Assembly (NCBI RefSeq): GCF_010389155.1
Contig: NC_057768.1
Coordinates: 42,945,633 to 43,009,632, forward strand
DNA length: 64,000 nucleotides
Reading direction: 5' to 3'
Origin: Erigeron canadensis
Taxonomy: Eukaryota; Streptophyta; Magnoliopsida; Asterales; Asteraceae
Shown here: positions 9,825 to 24,400 of the stretch, piece by piece
How positions within the stretch are numbered: position 1 is the first letter of the stretch
Layout: each line of letters opens with the position of its first letter
Position numbers and translations under genes: made by a program
Notes under the pieces: model-generated
What the model saw: only the letters and a program-made list of their open reading frames with translations
Told to the model about the DNA's origin: nothing
Databases searched by the model: none

Positions 9825-12800
9825 ATGGAAGAAGAGACTGTTGCAAGTTCAGAGATCCCAGTCAACAAGGTTATTGAGGTAAATTATTTGCACATGGTTT
9901 TTCGTTTATTTCGCCGACTATTGAGAAAATAAAACCAAAATATAGATTTCATGAGCAGCCATCTTTTTAAAATTTTTGTTAGTTTCTTTTCTTGTGTGGG
10001 TCAAAGATGTGAATATGTGATCAAATAGAGGCTGCTGAAATAAACAAACTATAGCTTCACCCTTCCTGGTGTTTATTCAAGTTTTATTACGACTTATATC
10101 TATTTTGATGTGTAAATATGTAATGTATGAAAACCCCGGATTAAGCAAAGAACCGAAAAAAAGATATGTCAAAAGTCCACTTTTAATGCACACAACTTCC
10201 TGAGTTGTTTTATTCATAGATTTGTATTATTATTGTGTATATAGTGTATATTGTGATACTGATTAAAATTTGAAAGCATTGACACAATATTGAGACGTAA
10301 TTGTTAATAAGCTTCCTCAAATATGAAAAAACAAATAAATATGTTTGCCTTACTAGTTTCAACAAACTGGACGACCATTTTGACTCAGTTTCAATCATTT
10401 TACCTGGGTGCATGTAAAACATATCTTGAGAAGATAAGATGTTTGGTACTGATTTATGCGCTTCTCTTTTACAGGAAACTGCTGAAGAGGTAACCCCAAC
10501 TGCCAAGGATGCCAAAAAGGAAGAAGAAGCACCTTTAGATGGAGAATTTATAAAAGTAGAGAAGGAAACAGTGGAAGTACATGATGATGTGGCCCATACA
10601 TCTCGAGATCTGAACGTTGAAGATGACAAACCAACCATTGAACAAAGTAGGGAAGTTCTTGAGGCAAAAGAGAAGGTAAATGAGCTTGAGGTTGAATTGC
10701 AAAAACTAACAACAGTATTCAAGCATTCCGAGTCTGAGAATGCTGAACTCAAGGAGCAAGTCTCGCTTACAAAGGAGAAACTTGAGAAACAGGAAAAGCA
10801 ACATGAGAATCTTGAAGTTGACTATAAGAAGCTACAGGAGCTTTCTAAAGAAACCGAAGAGAGATACAATTCACGGATTGCTAGTTTGCAAGAGGAACTG
10901 CAAGCTCAAGAGGCTCATCAGAAAGAACTGGTCGAAGTAAAAGAATCATTTGAAACTCTGAATGTCGAATTAGAAAGCTCGAAAAAAAGGATCCATGATC
11001 TGGAGCAAGAGCTAGGTCTTTCTGCAAGTGATGCTCAAAAGTTTGAAGAGTTGCATAAGCAGAGTGGATCACATGCTGAATCAGAGACCAAGAGAGCATT
11101 AGAGTTTGAAAGATTACTTCAACTGGCTCAAGTGAGTGCAAAAGAGATGGAAGATCAGATGGCTTTAGTCCAAGATGAACTCAAGGGTCTGTATGAAAAG
11201 ATTGCTGATCTTGAAAAGGTCGAAGAAGCACTAAAGAAGACGAGCACCGAGCTATCTGCAATCCAAGAAGAGTTGGAGGGTTCAAAATCTCAAGTATTGG
11301 AAATTCAGAAAAAATGTTCTTCACAAGAGGCTCTAATAAGTGAACTGACCGAAGAACTCAATGTGAAAAAGGTTTCTGAAACATCGACCAAAGAAGAGCT
11401 TATAGCTAAAGAATCTGAGTTGGAAGAAGTCAAACTTAAGCTTCATGAGGTGACCTTGATTCAGGAAGAACTAGCTAAAGTAAAAGAGGAAAAAGAAGCT
11501 CTTGAACAGTCAGCAAGGGAACAAGCCATCGTTTTGTCTCAAGGTCAGGCAGAACAAAATGAACTGGAAGAGATAGCAAAATCGTTAAGAGCCGAGTTAG
11601 AAGAAACAAAATCACTGGGGGCTCTCACACAAGTAAAAGCTACAGAGATTGAAGCAGAACATAAACATTCTGCTGACAAGATACTAGAGTTAAGCTCAGC
11701 AATAGATAGTCTTGAAGAAGAAAAGAAACAACTGAACCAACAAGTGCAAGAATCCATAGAAAAGGTAAGTCAGCTGGAATCTGAATTGGCCCAATCATCG
11801 TCACGTAATGCAGAGCTTGAATTGGAGCTAAAGAGTGTTCTTGAAAAGTCATCTGATCATGAAGAACGAGCCAAGACGAGCCATCAACGTAGTTTTGAAC
11901 TTGAAGAGATAATCCAGACGTTGAATTCCAAAGCCGAGAATGCTGGTAAAAAGGCCAGTGAATTGGAGCTGTTGCTAGAGGCAGAGAAGTACAGAATCCA
12001 GGAGCTTGAGGAACAGATAAGCACACTGGAGAAGAAATGCAGGGACACAGAAGAAGGCTCTAGTATCCATTCTCATAAGGTATCTGAACTCGAATCTGAA
12101 CTTGAAGCAATGCGATCAAAAACAGCAGCTCTAGAAGGTGCACTGGAAACCTCAACTAAAAACGAGCAAGCACTGAATGAATCGTTGGATTTAGCAACCA
12201 CCGAGAAAAAGCAACTGGAAGATTCCACTAGAAAATCATCAGAGCAACTTGTTGAAGCAGAAGACCTTGTAGAAGTACTGAGAAATGAACTAAAAGTCTC
12301 TCAGCAGAAGTTGGAAACCATCGCGAGTGATGTAGAAGCTTCTGGAATGAGAGAAATAGAAGTCATGAACAAGCTTAAGTTAGCTGAGGAACAACTAGAG
12401 GAAGCTAGAGCAAAGTGCTCAGAGTACCAAACACTACATGAGACCCACACTAGAGATTTTGATCTCAAATACCAAGAATCAGTTGCGAATATCACTAGCA
12501 GAGACACGGAGGCCAAACTATTGCTGGAGAAATTAACAACTCTCGAGACACAGATAGCTGAAGAAAAAGGAAGATCTGCTTTGCTAAAAGAGGAACTAGA
12601 TCAGCTTTTGCTGATACAATCTAATAAAGAAAGCGAAATTGAAGACCTCAAACGAAAGATATCAGAGTCAGAAACCAATTCAGTCAAGTTCTCCGCTGAA
12701 AATGAAATGTTGGTTTCAACCATTATTCAGCTCAAAGACAAAGTTAACGAACTTGAAATTTCGCTCAGCAATGTACACAGTGAAAAGGAATCTGCAGCGC

Positions 12801-14728
12801 AAACACTTGATTCGCATGTTAAGACTATTGCTGATTTAACTGAACAGCATTCTAGAGCCTCTGAGCTTGCCGATAATCACAAGAATGAACTGGAACAGGC
12901 TCTGTTGAAAGTAAGTGCTTTAGAAAGCACAGTGGAGGAAGTGAAAACCAAGTCCAATCATCATGAGAAGGAGGGGAAAGAGTTATCAGAAGCAAATTTG
13001 AAGCTTACTCAAGAACTTGCTGCTTTCGAGTCTAAATTGAATGATCTGCAGACAAGTTTGTCTGCAGCTTTGACCGAAAAAGATGAGACTATCAATCAGC
13101 TTCTTACCTCCAAGAAAGAATTAGAGGATTCGACCGAAAAGTTTTCGTCTGAAGGACAAAAGCTCCAGTCTCAGGTAATTCTTTACATCTATCGCTTAAC
13201 TGAGTGTCATGAACAGGTGGCTAACTGGCTATGGGTTCAACAGCATATTGTTATGAATGGGTCGATTTAGGTTAAATCAGCATATTGTTAAATCAGGAAG
13301 CTTGTTTTTTATTGCATAATGCCTCATATATTCTTTGTTAAAAAATTAGAATTTTATTATAACTTTTTATAATCATAATTAACAATATGGTCATTTGGCG
13401 GCCAGAATAGCCTGACCTATTTCACGCACACTAAAATTGAACCCATTTCAACCCAAACTCCTTAAACCCCTTACTTAACTTGTCTATCTTCCACCTCCAC
13501 CACATCGTCTGTACTCCGACCATTTCAATAATAAACGAATGTTCGCTTGGCTGCTTATGTTAGAACTATCTTAAATACTCCTTGTTCCATTCACAGATCT
13601 CATCACTCATGGAAGAGAACAACATGTTGAATGGAACACATGAAAACGCTAAAAAGGAGCTTCAGACCATTATAGCTACACTTGAAGGGCAAGTGAAAGA
13701 CCACACATCTAATGAGGAGTCTTTAAAATCCGAGCTTGAAGATCTTAAAGCAAGGATCGAAGATAATGTTGCATTAAAGGATAACCTAAAAAATATAGAA
13801 GAAAAACTTGCAGCAGCCCAAAACACCATAGTGGAACAGGTCAGCCACCATTCAAACTCTATAACTATGCATATAACATTGCAATCGCTATCAATACAGA
13901 GTCTCATGGTGGTCTTTGACAAATAAACCAGAAAAAAATACATTCACAAAAGGAGTCAGAACTAGATGCTTCCTTGAAAGAGCTTGAAGCAAATAAGGCA
14001 TCACTTTCGCATTTGGAGAAACAAGTTAAAGACCTTAGTGCTAAAGCCAAAGAACAGGTAACATTCTGATTGACACATGCATCATAAATGGTACTCAAAT
14101 ATGTATGTTTATTTTTCGCATCTTAACATAAGATGACTGGCAAGGCCTTAGTAATCAAAATGAGACGTCAACAAAGCCAAGATGAGACTCGTTTAAACAG
14201 AACTGACGGCCTGTTCCAGTATATTTTTGCCTTCTAAAATACTAATTAATAAACTTTGGGAGACCATTGCGAAATGAAGTAAACATCTGTTGATTTAAGT
14301 TAGAAATGGTAGCTGAATTATTGTATTTTACAATTCGGTAATTCGTTGTGTCATTGGTATGATACAGATTATCCAAAATACTGAAAGCATAATATGTATT
14401 GACTATCGCAGCCAGCCTTAGTTGTATGATGTATCATTTTATTGGCTTTATAGCTGAACATGGTATATTGACATTGTAACCGCAGGTTTCCGGGGACAGC
14501 TCAAGTGAAGTAAAATCAAGAGACTTGGGATCAACCGTAACGACCCCATCTAAACGCAAGAGCAAGAAAAATGTGGAATCTTCATCTTCACCCTCAACCC
14601 CAACCCCAACCCCATCAAACACACAAACTCAAGCAACTGATGTATCTTTTGGGACAAGCCTTAAGGTCATTTTAGGGGTAGCGTTGGTTTCAATCATAAT
14701 CGGTATAGTCCTTGGCAAACGTTATTAG
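9825..14728 (+). CDS. PICC: PICC-like tail-anchored coiled-coil protein
   Basis: Exons 9825-9878, 10475-13174, 13597-13839, 13932-14057 and 14486-14728 join in phase (all phase 0) to 1,121 aa. The start MEEETVASSEIPVNKVIE fits the Arabidopsis PICC/PICL family. Residues about 80-1040 are almost continuous acidic/basic heptads (many LE, EL, KEEL words), a very long coiled coil with no enzyme motif. A Ser/Pro/Thr linker (PTPTPSNTQ) follows. One hydrophobic segment (LKVILGVALVSIIIGIVLG) then lies 3 residues from the C-terminus (KRY), a tail anchor. Arabidopsis PICC is an ER-located tail-anchored protein induced by PAMPs and needed for full callose deposition; function here is inferred. Ubiquitous names such as 'myosin heavy chain-related' refer only to the coiled coil. 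It converges on the callose synthase gene. Confidence 0.88.
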
Positions 14729-15492
14729 TTTGCATTTTTACTCCTACTTCAAATATCTACTTGTTCTAAATTGGTGGATACGTTTTCTTTGTTTTTTATT
14801 TCTTCTTTTTTTTTCGGGTTGTTTTTTTTGGAAAGGAATGCGATTTGATCGTTTTGGTGTTTTTGTTTGGGCTTGAATTGGGCTTAATGAGTGCTATTTG
14901 CTTTAAGTTTTGTTGTCAATACCCCTAATCTGTTAGGGTTTAAATTTTGTGGATCCAGATGCTTCATATTCAGTTGTATAAATTGACATGATTCGCGTTT
15001 GCCTACTCTATAGACTGCTCTTGGACTCCTTTCCTCCCTTCACTCATCAAAGGTGATATATAATTGTAGGAAACTATATGATAGACTAAAGGGTTTAATA
15101 GATAAGGTTTTCCTGGTTTAAATTACCCAGGGATGGTGAAATTTTTGTTGATTCACCGTTTTTTTCTTGTTTTGCCTGTGCCTGTTTCCAACCATTTCTT
15201 TGGCTATCCCCAAGATATTTACCCAAGGGAGGATTTGAACATGAAACCTAATGCAAGTAAACATAAGTTCTGCTACTAGATCAATGTTATAATTTCGATA
15301 CACTAGGTTGGAGAGGATGAGAATTTCAAAATAGGGAAGAATATTCCGATCTAAGATATAATTACAAACAACTTCTAAAAGAATTCTAGATCTGGCAAAT
15401 ATGAAAATTGAGAAACTTATATAATATTGAAATGTTGAATTTTAGTATTCTAATTTCAAAACTCCCATTGGGTGTCAGACTGATTTTACCTA
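14729..15492. other. Short intergenic region between convergent genes
   Basis: It holds the 3'UTRs of the coiled-coil gene and of CalS7, which run toward each other. T-rich stretches (14795-14830) and AATTGG/TGTAT-type sequences downstream of 14728 fit a plant polyadenylation region, but no single site can be fixed. A SINE-like sequence lies at 15118-15285. Confidence 0.5.
15118..15285 (-). mobile_element. Possible tRNA-derived SINE
   Basis: On the - strand a B-box-like GTTCAAATCC (15240-15231) lies downstream of TTGATCTAGTAGCAGAACTT, which could be a degraded A box. An A-rich tail (AAAACAAGAAAAAAACGG) follows. The spacing suits a tRNA-like Pol III promoter, but the A box is poor and no target duplication was seen. 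Confidence 0.35.
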
Positions 15493-18400
15493 TCAAGTAG
15501 CTGGAGCCTTGTCTTTGTCCTTCTTTCCGGCAAGAATCATTGAAATCTGGAGACCTCTGCTGAATGCTTGGTTGAACAACAACCTTGTTTGGAACTCCGA
15601 TACAAAAGGGAACCATGACAATATAACAATGGGCATAAATATTACTAATCCCATTACACATTCGTAAGCACGTCCTAACTCCATTATTGAGTCCCAAAAT
15701 CCTATTCCTTTTACACAAGGCCTGCATGCTTGAGCAATCTTCAAAGTTACACAAAAACATAGCAACATTAGTATCATACCATGATTCTGCTGCTTTATCT
15801 TAATCAAAACATTCAAAAAGTTGATTAACCAATATAGGTCTATCCGTCCTAAAAGTAAAAGTTGAGAATTTTAACCCATATATATTCTCGTTATTTTTTA
15901 ATATATCTTTTGTAGCAAACAAGTAGTGAAAGTCGGCCAAGATGTGCTAAAGTTTTATAGCATTCTTGGATTAAGTATCCAAGGTCAACCTGAACTGTTC
16001 CATTGTTTGACCCACACCAAAACTTGTATGTTTTGAATCGTTACCCAACCTGTCTGACCCACCCATTTCGCCACCTCTACACAAGTAATATTGCGCCAAA
16101 AAGTAAGCTTACCAAGATAAATGCCCAGCCTGTTGGTAAAAAGGCTAGGAACGCAGCAAAGATGTCACTGATGGTGAGGCCACAAACGACAAATAAGACC
16201 GTCATGATTGAAAGGAAGCCAAGAAAAAGAAGTGCCTTTAAGATCCTGAACATGAGTTGAAAGTCTGTGCCAAATCTTCTTCTCCCCATAGATACCAACT
16301 GTCGAAGAGAGCATACACCATACCATTATTTTCAAATAATACATCGTGTACCTACTTCTACCGCCTAATTACAGAAAGTCAATCTGTTTTTCATTAGAGT
16401 ACTTTTTTTTTTAACTAATTGCCTTCAATAACAAGTACATAATTGTCTATATAGATGCTATTTAAAAGGGGAAAAGTGGATCCTGAAGGGATTACTTTGA
16501 CATTAAGCGATAGATTCGCCATTTTTATTGGTAAGTAATAGGCATGTCATTCTTACCTTCAAGGCTAGGAGAGCGGTTATCATGACCAACCACGAAAGTG
16601 CATAAACCTGAAATTATATTTTTGATGAGAACAAATTGTGGAATACACAAAAGCTGTAGGCGACAATTTTAATCTATTTTGTTAAGAATCGGTAGATTTG
16701 AGTCATGTTATACAATAAGTAAAGTAGAACACAAAAGGTAAAATAAGTTGAAACTGAAAGTTGGTCAAAGTGTACTATCAAATATCAATGCATAAACCTC
16801 CTTACTCCTTAGTCATGTTATTTATAAGATTATTATTAAAATAACAATTGTGTACACTAAATCTTAAGTTTATGAAAAAATGTTGTTATGGACCATAACA
16901 ACCCAACCGTACAAAATTACCCATTTGGCAAATTACTCATTCCACCTCATCAGCCACTTTTTCTACCTCTATAAATGAACGGAGGAAGGAAAAATCAAAC
17001 CAGGATACTTGTGCTGCCACGTGCTATATTAAGGTGATAGACCAAGCCATACTGGTAGATAAAGAACCGAAGTGAAAGTATGATTTCAAGAATTCTGCCC
17101 CTTATGTTTGTGTACTTCAGATGCTGTTGTTCTGCATCCCACCATGATTCCCAACTTTTATCTTGTGCTATACCAATACCACCACGATTCCCCATCCACC
17201 GCTTCCAGTCTGTCCAATCTTCCACTGTCTTCTGCCAATCAAACCCAGAAGGATTGAACACAAAGGGAGCAAACAACCACGAGGAAACTAGAAACCACAT
17301 CGAGAATGTAATAAACAAGTATAAATTCGAGCTCCGATATGAATTCCCATAAACTTGATAAATAACCAGTAATATCGCCAATTCCAACCCTTTCACGAAG
17401 TGACTACGGGAATATAACCGATAATTATCAGCAAATTTTGCATGAAATACTACAAATCCACGACCCGTAGCTCTGTATTTGGAACCTCCGTGTAAAATCG
17501 TTCTCCCATAGTAATGGGCTTTAGTGCCAAGCTGGAAGGTGAAGAATACAGAGGCCAATTGGAGTTGCATTATGATAAAGTCACCTAATGCTGTACGAAA
17601 TCCTCTCTCCAAACCAATTTCCATAACCATAGGAAGGACCAGAAGTAATCCTAGTTGAAAAACAGCTTGGGTTGCTAAAGCCTCTTCTAGGGCCTTGTTG
17701 CTACTAATGGTTGCATCTTCTATAATTCGTCGTTCCAATCCACTTAATACCATATACATACGTCCATATAAAAAAACATAAACAATAAGCACAGTAACCT
17801 GGATAATAAGAAAGAAATATGAGGTTATTACGCAAGTAATAATGTAAAATGTACAGGTATATCAAAGGTGGCAATTTAACCCCGTATATATGAAAATGGG
17901 TCAATTCAGGTATAGCAATTTACTGTAAATAGATTAGATAAAAGGGTCAGAATTCGCTTAAACTCAAATGGGTCAGGTTACATGTTATTGTATTCCGATG
18001 CTTTTAATCTCGTAAACAATTTTATTTAAAACGAATATATTACTTCAATAAGATAACTTATGCAAATCCATTAAGCCTGCCAATCTATAGTAGATATAAG
18101 TATCTGAATCATTATACCATGCTGCTAAAGTAGAAGCCAACTGTGGTGAAATAGAATGAGAACATTCTATAGAAATCAAAACGCCGCCCAAGTCGGTAAA
18201 CATCACGGCTAAGTGTCTGTTCACCATTTCCGTTTGCAACTTTAGCCTCAAAAAGGGATATCTGATTCATACCAACATCACGGCCCTTGCCTACTTGGAT
18301 ATACTCATGATGTGTGACATAACCTCCGCGCAGAGTGGAATTGTAACCTGCATAGGTGTTCCAAATTAACAATGCATTATAGAGTGGTCAACTGGTATTG

Positions 18401-21400
18401 GACGATATTAATATTTACCTGAAAATATATCCTCGCTCAAGTTGATGGTTCTCGAAGCTTTACTTACGCCACCCCGTGTTATGTGGAAGAGTCTATCAAA
18501 TATATCAGGATGGCCGTAGTGGAACCGCACTCTGTAAATTAGAAAAATTATATATTTAGAAATATAATTATGACCCAGCACTCCGGCAGGCCAAAACTTA
18601 GAATGGTTTTGAAAAAAACTATATACTTTTCAGGAAAACTAAAATTGAAAATAAACTTGTATATGTTTGATATGGACTTTCTATCATCAATTAGTTCATA
18701 TTAAATGCTTCCATGACCACCTAAATGCAGATAACACTATAGCTAAGAGGTGAACCTATAAACCATAACATTTTTTAACTACTAATGCTAGGTGTAATAA
18801 TATTATTTTCTTGAGTTACCACCTAAATAGGTATAACTAAGAAGTTGACTCAAGAGATCTTCTCTTGAATAAGTGCTAATGTTATGTGTTATAGATTTCG
18901 TATTATGAATTCGACCCACAACAATGCAGAGGTAACAGAAACCTTGTTAAGATCATACCTCAGAGGGTCTGCTAAAACCCTTTGACCGATTGTCACAAAA
19001 CTTGTCTCCTGATTTGACATGAACCAAGCTAGTGAAGATACACTGTAAAACAATGACAAGAGAAAACTTAGGATGAAGTCCATTATTTCCTATTGATATA
19101 ATGATAGCTAACTTCGAAGCAATGCAAAATAACATAATAAGTTGAGATATACTTTACACCAACCTTCCAGTGAAAATATGTTCTCTCAAACCCAATATGG
19201 TTGGTCTACGCTGGCCATGATGATCTTTGTGAAATTCCTCCAGTACGTTTCTCATTTTGAATGCCTCCTCAAAGTAATTGTCCTATGATAAATCATAAGA
19301 TACTGGATCATGTTTCTGCTAGACTTTAACAGCTGATGTATTTTATTTGGAATTACCTGATTCATGTCAATGGTCTGCAGTGCTTCTCCACGAGTAAAAA
19401 TAATGGCATGATTCTGGTTTTCAGGCTTTCCTTCACCAATTTCTGTAGGAGGTCCCGGGAGTTTGATACGGTATACTTCCTAACACACGAGTGTGTCATG
19501 ACAATGGTTAAAGCTGCCATTTTCAATATAAAAACAAAAAGAAAAAAAGAACACTTTAAGCCTCATTTGTTTAAATCAGGGACAAAAGGGGCTAGGTTAT
19601 CCATCAAACACTTCTTGACCATTCAGAAGATATACATATTATGCATTATTTATGATTATAAGAAGTAAAAATACTACAATCATAATATAAAGGAGACTAG
19701 GAAGTTGTATACATTAGATATAACCTTTTGTCGACTTTCGGCTGGTTTGACCCATTTGACCCACTCCCCTTTTAAACAAGGAGTTTTCTCAACCCGTGAG
19801 ATGAAAACACAACCCTAGCTAAACTATTCAATATTTTCCACCTCTATATTTGACATATCACTTTTCTGAATTGGATCTGTTCTTACCTCATCTAAATGAT
19901 CCCCACCCTTGACTAGAACAGAGTAGTAAACCTTCTGAGATCTATCATTTTTGGTGTCCTCTCTTTCATCAATATAAGCTACTCGTAAAGAAGGATATCT
20001 GAACAGTCCAAAATTTAATTAGAAGATTCATCATTGACATAAAATTAGTGATCCAATATACAAGACTTACGTAAGCATGAGATTCAGGATATTTGTATAA
20101 CAACTTTGATCTCTGTCAGCACTTGATTTCTTTTGTGCACCATAAATCTGGCAAGAGACCACATATGTAAACTTCAAATCTGCCATTGCACTCTCACGAT
20201 CTTTGAGAACCGCACGCTTTTTATTCATATCAAATGTCCGAAACCCGGTAAAAATCTCTGTTGAGAAAAGCATAACTATTAGCTTATAATTATTTAAGAG
20301 AAGATACTGTAATTGGTAGGCATAAGACATCATCCTAGCTAGAGGTGGCAATCCAACCCATTACCTATAACTGGGTAGATTATTTAGTTGAAAGATTTGA
20401 ATACAGTGGAAACAGATCGAACGGGGAGGAGCGTAGTCATATGCATAAAACCTCCTTATATCACTTCATTTAAAGAAGTTAAATTATATTATTAGCTTTT
20501 GTAATCATATCTACATGTTATTCGCGTATGTTACTTTTAATCAATGGATTCAAAAGAATTTGCGCCCAGTACAGCCACCCAGTTTTAACCCAAATTCAAA
20601 GTTTATCCATATCGACCTGCTATCCAACCTGACCTATTCACCCATGTTTCACCTAACACTGGTTGTTGGGATAGCAATTGGAACAAAAAACACTAACCAT
20701 CATCTTTTGCGTAGTCTAGGAAGCATTGAAGTTCAAGGGCTTCCTTGTAGTACATCATCCCTCGCACTGAAGACAATATGTCAAAGAGTCTGTGAAATAT
20801 GTATGTGTGTGTATCTTATAGAACAAGCAAGCATGAAACAAATAGAAAAACCTGTTCTAGAAAGTGTCTGCCCCCTGTAAGAAACCCATTTACGCGTCTC
20901 TTCTGCTAGATCTTTGCTATTTTTAGTTCGCTGTTCAAAATTCTTCCATTCGTCTGGTTTTAAATAAGCAATAGAAAAATTCGGTCTTTGGATCTGGGTA
21001 AAGAAGTCAAAGTCATATTGAACATTAATAGTTACCTGGATAGATTTTTTGAAGGTAAAACAAAATTGTGATTCCATCCTCATTTTCCTCGTGAAGCTCA
21101 AGCTCAGAATATAAAACATCTTCTTTGTAATACGGAGTCAAAACACTAAAGTTTACACAAGTCAGATTACACGCTAATTATAGGTTATTCCTAAAGCAAT
21201 GACAATTTTAAGTGAAATAAGTATATGACTGAAGATTACTGACCTAAATGAGAGCATGTTACGAACCACAGGAGCATTTGGCATTCTCATATACAAGGAG
21301 TTCGCAAAAAAGGTGATACGCCTACGAGCTTCTAAATTCATAGGCACGTTAATTGCAGATTCTTTTACAGTAAGAAGCAAGCGAAGCCTCACCACCTATG

Positions 21401-24400
21401 AACACGTAAAAGAAATACTAAAAGAGAATTAATAATTAATAACTGTTGTATGAGTGCCGGATTATACCTTTTCCTTCCATGATTTGGTCTCAGTTAGCTG
21501 AAGATTAATTCGTTCAAACCTTTCCTTTTTGTCATTATCCCTTTCCTTTTTGTCATTATCCTGATAACGAAATTGCACTCTTTCAAGTATTCTACAAAAA
21601 AGAAAAAAACATTTGATTATATCTTGATACATAATATTTGAGCGTCTTAGTTTACTGACGCTTGAAAAAATTAGACTTACTCATGTCCGTTACTCATTAC
21701 ATCTTGTGTAATAATCTCCATAATATCCTGAAGGACATTGATGATTTGGGATGTATATTTCTCAGGATCAACATCGTCTGCTTGCTGGCAGGTGCCCAAA
21801 TGGTAATTAGTTATTAGTTTATATCGGAAAGACTTGGTAGAATTTATAGTATCTACGTAGGGGTGGCGAACTTGACCCATTTACTTATGAATGGGTCATT
21901 TTAGGTTACATTATATCTTTAACAGATACAAAAAGATATGATTAGCTAACTTGGAAGCACGTCAAATGGGTCGAATTGGAAGCACGTCAAATGGGTCGAA
22001 TGTTGCCCAAAATTTTTTTGATGCAAAAGACCTCTTTAATTAGTCTCAGAGTACTCTGTATTAGATCATTGTTAAAACTATACAATCTTTTTATCAGGCG
22101 TTTCACCCTATTTATGATTAAATGTTTAAAATTTACGAACAAGAAGTGCTTAGGGTCAACTCAGCCAAACTCATTTTGACTGATTAACAACTCGAGTAAC
22201 CCACCCACTTTGCCATGTCTCTATTTAAGTGACAATGATAACTAATAATAGATCATACCAAATGTTCTAAAAATTTTTCCAGCTTATCATTAAGTGAAGG
22301 CAGCTCGCTCATTCGAAATTTGCTCAAAAATGTTCCCTCTACAATGCTAGTTTCTATTTCTTGGCAGATAAGCTCTAAAATCCTGTATATGAGCAAAAAA
22401 CAACTTATTAAGAGAAATTAAAAGACAAAAATTAAAACAACCTTTTGAAGTAAAATAAATATTACGTTTTATCTCTTTCATCATCCAGAAGGCCAGATAA
22501 TATTTCCTTCAGTGTTTGGTAACACTCTACCACTGCTGACCCCATATAATCATCGTTAGTGATCTTCCTGAAGAGATCTGCGTCTTCTTTTCCCTTAAAA
22601 TCTTTAGCCATGTCTAAAGCGATTGGGATCTTTAATTAAACAAGTACCGAGAAGTCAAAAACATGATTGATATTTAAATTCTAGATAATCACCAAAAAAA
22701 TGAAAAAGACTGAGATAGAGAAGATTTTTACCTTGCTAGCAAGCAGAAATGGTGGCCACTGGATAACTTGGACGTTGCTAACAGTATATGGTACAAGAAG
22801 TAGATTTCTCTCACTTGCAAAACAAATTGAAGGGTGTCAAGAATATCTTGAGTTTCAAATTGATTCTTAGATTACTATTGAAGAAGCAATTCAAACTCAT
22901 TTACCTAGAAATGGGTTAGTCAGGGATATTTTTACCTCTAAGAGGTCAGATAGGTAGAACTTATAATCTTGGTTGAAAGATAATACATTGAAAGTGGCCC
23001 GCACTGTATTTAGATGCTTACCTCCTCTTAAATTGCTTTCTTAAAAAAATAGATTAATATTTGAACAATGCAATTATTGTAATAACATATAATAAGTAAA
23101 TTAATTATAGAACTAGAGAAAAGAACGGATAAAATGTGTTTGTGACGGTTTTGGCTAGTACAAGAAACACCTATTCTGACCTGAAACTATTTTAACTCAT
23201 TACAGGGTTCATGTTGCCACCTCTAACTACTAACAAATTATTGTTTAAGATAGAAAACAGCTTAAACCTGTCACTTATCAAGTCTTCCATCCGCATTGAA
23301 AATATAAATTCGTTCCACACTTGCGAAAATTTTGCTATGTTCTTTCTTACCCATAAATCATCTTCCTGTAGAGCCCTTTCATTCTGGTAAAAAGAAGAAA
23401 ATAATTACGTGTAAAATTCTAGCATGAATGGCTATATTCAAATAACATAAAAGAAAATAAAGTTTGACAATACCAAGTGATCTCTTTTGGGTTCTTCTTT
23501 CTGCATGGGTACAAGGCGTTCATTGAAAGCTGAAGGAACCGATTCAAATCGAGACCGTAGCATCCCAAGTGTGCGAATCTAAACAACAATAAAGAGTAAA
23601 AGTCATCAGATGGGTGGAGTAGGTAACGGGTCAAACCAGGTAATATTTTGTACATATTAAAAAGCGATGGGTCGATAAACAACATTTCTTTGTTCCTTTT
23701 TCCTTGAAAGTTGAAACTAATAAATAGCTGATGTACTGAATATGAATAAATATCTATATCTAATAATACAAATACAATTTGAGTCACTCTGCACCCATGG
23801 TTCCTTTTGGTACTAAATTTGTAAAGTTGACCCATATAATCCGTTAGATATAAAACAGATCCTAAATCAGTCCACTTCTATTGCCATCTCTAATAATAAC
23901 TCTGCACGATCAATGGTTTGCTGTAAAAGATTTGCCACTTCGATGAACCATTGATAAATGTTATCTTCCTCTCCTGAAATTCATTTAATGTAAAGAGAAA
24001 CTGTACTAACCTCACCCAAGTGGCTGAAAGCCCCATAGATTCCACCAATGATAGTAGCAAAAATTGCATACCATATTTGTGTGTCCATGAAATAGACCTA
24101 AAACAACCATTATACTACATAGATTAGATATAATATATATTTACTATTTAATCGGAACCAATACATTTTAAGTATACTCACCATGACAATTGGAGCCCAA
24201 ATAGCAATAACCACGCCGATATTATGGGTCACTACAAAATGCTCATATAAATAAGGAACTAGATCTTTATAAGAAACAAACTAGAACCAAACAAGATATT
24301 CAAATTTTACCATTTGGAAAAAACTCGTGCCACTCATAGTTGCTGACAGACATTTCCATGATTAACTTTGTCGGATTGACCAATGGTAATATCTGCATTG

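Noticed and set aside
10210..12516. Long reverse-strand and alternate-frame ORFs (up to 180 aa) over the coiled-coil gene
   Set aside because: They are shadows of the biased coiled-coil codons (GAA/CTT) and have no family features.
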